64,000 nucleotides of DNA from Piezodorus guildinii (Eukaryota; Arthropoda; Insecta; Hemiptera; Pentatomidae), in contig CM041297.1 in assembly GCA_023052935.1 (NCBI GenBank), positions 100,152,484 to 100,216,483 on the forward strand, written 5' to 3'. This document shows, piece by piece, positions 63,240 to 64,000 of the stretch. The notes below the pieces were generated by a model. The model did no database searches, was not told the origin of the DNA, and saw nothing but the letters and a program-made list of their open reading frames with translations. The stretch's first letter is position 1, and each line of letters begins with the position of its first letter. Both the position numbers and the translations under genes were made by a program.

Positions 63240-63375
63240 TTGGCTGACTTGCCTCACATACCTAGAGGAGAGGGTGTGAGTGAATCTCCATTTAATTATA
63301 TGCTTGAAAAAGGCTTCCCAGAGAATAGGATTCAAACTCACTACAATGTTAACTCACTATCCACACAGTCATAGG
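63240..63375 (-). repeat. Possible tRNA-derived SINE, different family
   Basis: The minus strand reads TATGACTGTGTGGATAGTGAG, then GAGTTTGAATCCTATTCTCT, an A-box-like and B-box-like pair at tRNA spacing. GGGAAGCCTTTTTCAAGCAT and a CTCACACCCTCTCC segment follow. Only one clear copy is in the window. From 63376 to the end I see only AT-rich sequence. Confidence 0.4.
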
Positions 63376-64000
63376 CTTTATAAAAACTATAAAATTAAAC
63401 TAATTTTTTTTCTATATAGTATTCTTAGTGAATGTACTTAATATTTTAATTAATGTGATAAGGATTAATAACAGTTACTAGTGTATATTATTATATTTTT
63501 ATTTGTGATGTTATTTAAGAAAATTGAATAATAAAGAAAACAATTATTATGATTTAAGTATTGTAACACTACAGGCTCTCTCAAATACCTTAATTGTGAT
63601 GATTCAGCTTATATGTAGTAAGTTTAATTCATTTAAACTTAATTTATTTTAATGTCATTTCTAATTTACATAAGCTGATATTTGACCTTATGTTCTTATA
63701 TTAAATTTTTTTTTTGACATCCTATTTACAATTTAATATTATGTTGAAATATTGTTTACTCTCTATTTTGACTGGTGTAAATTATTTTGAAGTGGAAAAA
63801 TATATAAGAATCCAAAATTTTTATAGTTCCTGAATGGAAATTATTTGTTAATTGTGGACAAAATTTACTGATAAATGTATGTACTTTTCTACTAATACTT
63901 TTCAACTATTTTGGAAATTTTAATTGTTATACAATTATTTTTATTAAATTGGTACAAATTTATTTGTACTGTATTAATTTGTTTTTTAAAATAAATTAAT

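Overview
This is an AT-rich arthropod, almost certainly insect, nuclear sequence. Three conserved host genes with short exons and canonical GT-AG introns sit among dense, mostly dead transposable elements. I cannot name the species; the element mix (ZBED-type hAT, endonuclease/RT LINEs, tRNA-derived SINEs, Penelope-like foldbacks) suits a hemipteran-like insect but does not prove it.

Region 1 (about 1-19,500) is almost entirely mobile DNA. It opens with a roughly 1 kb array built on ATATCGAT motifs, with four exact 31-bp units. A minus-strand hAT transposase then occurs as a C-terminal exon (1335-1613) and three near-identical, internally scrambled copies (about 2384-4790, 7888-9018, 10516-12270). 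Between them lie two copies of a minus-strand LINE (family A: endonuclease plus RT). A different LINE (family B, plus strand) is inserted inside a family A RT frame with a 6-bp target-site duplication (TSD). The block ends at a hAT-like terminus near 13,758 and a mariner fragment. A second family B copy (16457-18524) is inserted in yet another LINE with a 7-bp TSD. A Penelope-like foldback with a hammerhead ribozyme core lies at 9591-9890.

Region 2 (19,500-27,700) is AT-rich with one dead RNase H-bearing LINE (22640-23907).

Region 3 (27,775-44,400) holds two divergent housekeeping genes sharing a short intergenic promoter. On the minus strand is mats (MOB1, five exons, 217 aa), a Hippo-pathway kinase cofactor. 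On the plus strand is an hnRNP H/F-type RNA-binding protein (Drosophila glorund-like; ten coding exons, 452 aa, three qRRMs). The hnRNP gene shows signs of splicing autoregulation. Its 139-nt exon 5 has poor splice sites, a G-run cluster follows its donor, and a stronger donor lies 105 nt downstream behind an in-frame stop. Its intron 2 carries a sense-oriented hammerhead-bearing foldback.

Region 4 (44,400-53,300) has SINEs, an unclassified repeat of about 1 kb, and SERP1/RAMP4 (minus strand, three exons, 64 aa), a small tail-anchored ER translocon protein.

Region 5 (53,300-64,000) contains more SINE, LINE and Tc1 remnants, a second copy of the unclassified repeat split by a LINE with a 9-bp TSD, and a candidate unrecognised gene with a first coding exon at 55719-55884 and a possible second exon at 62233-62326.
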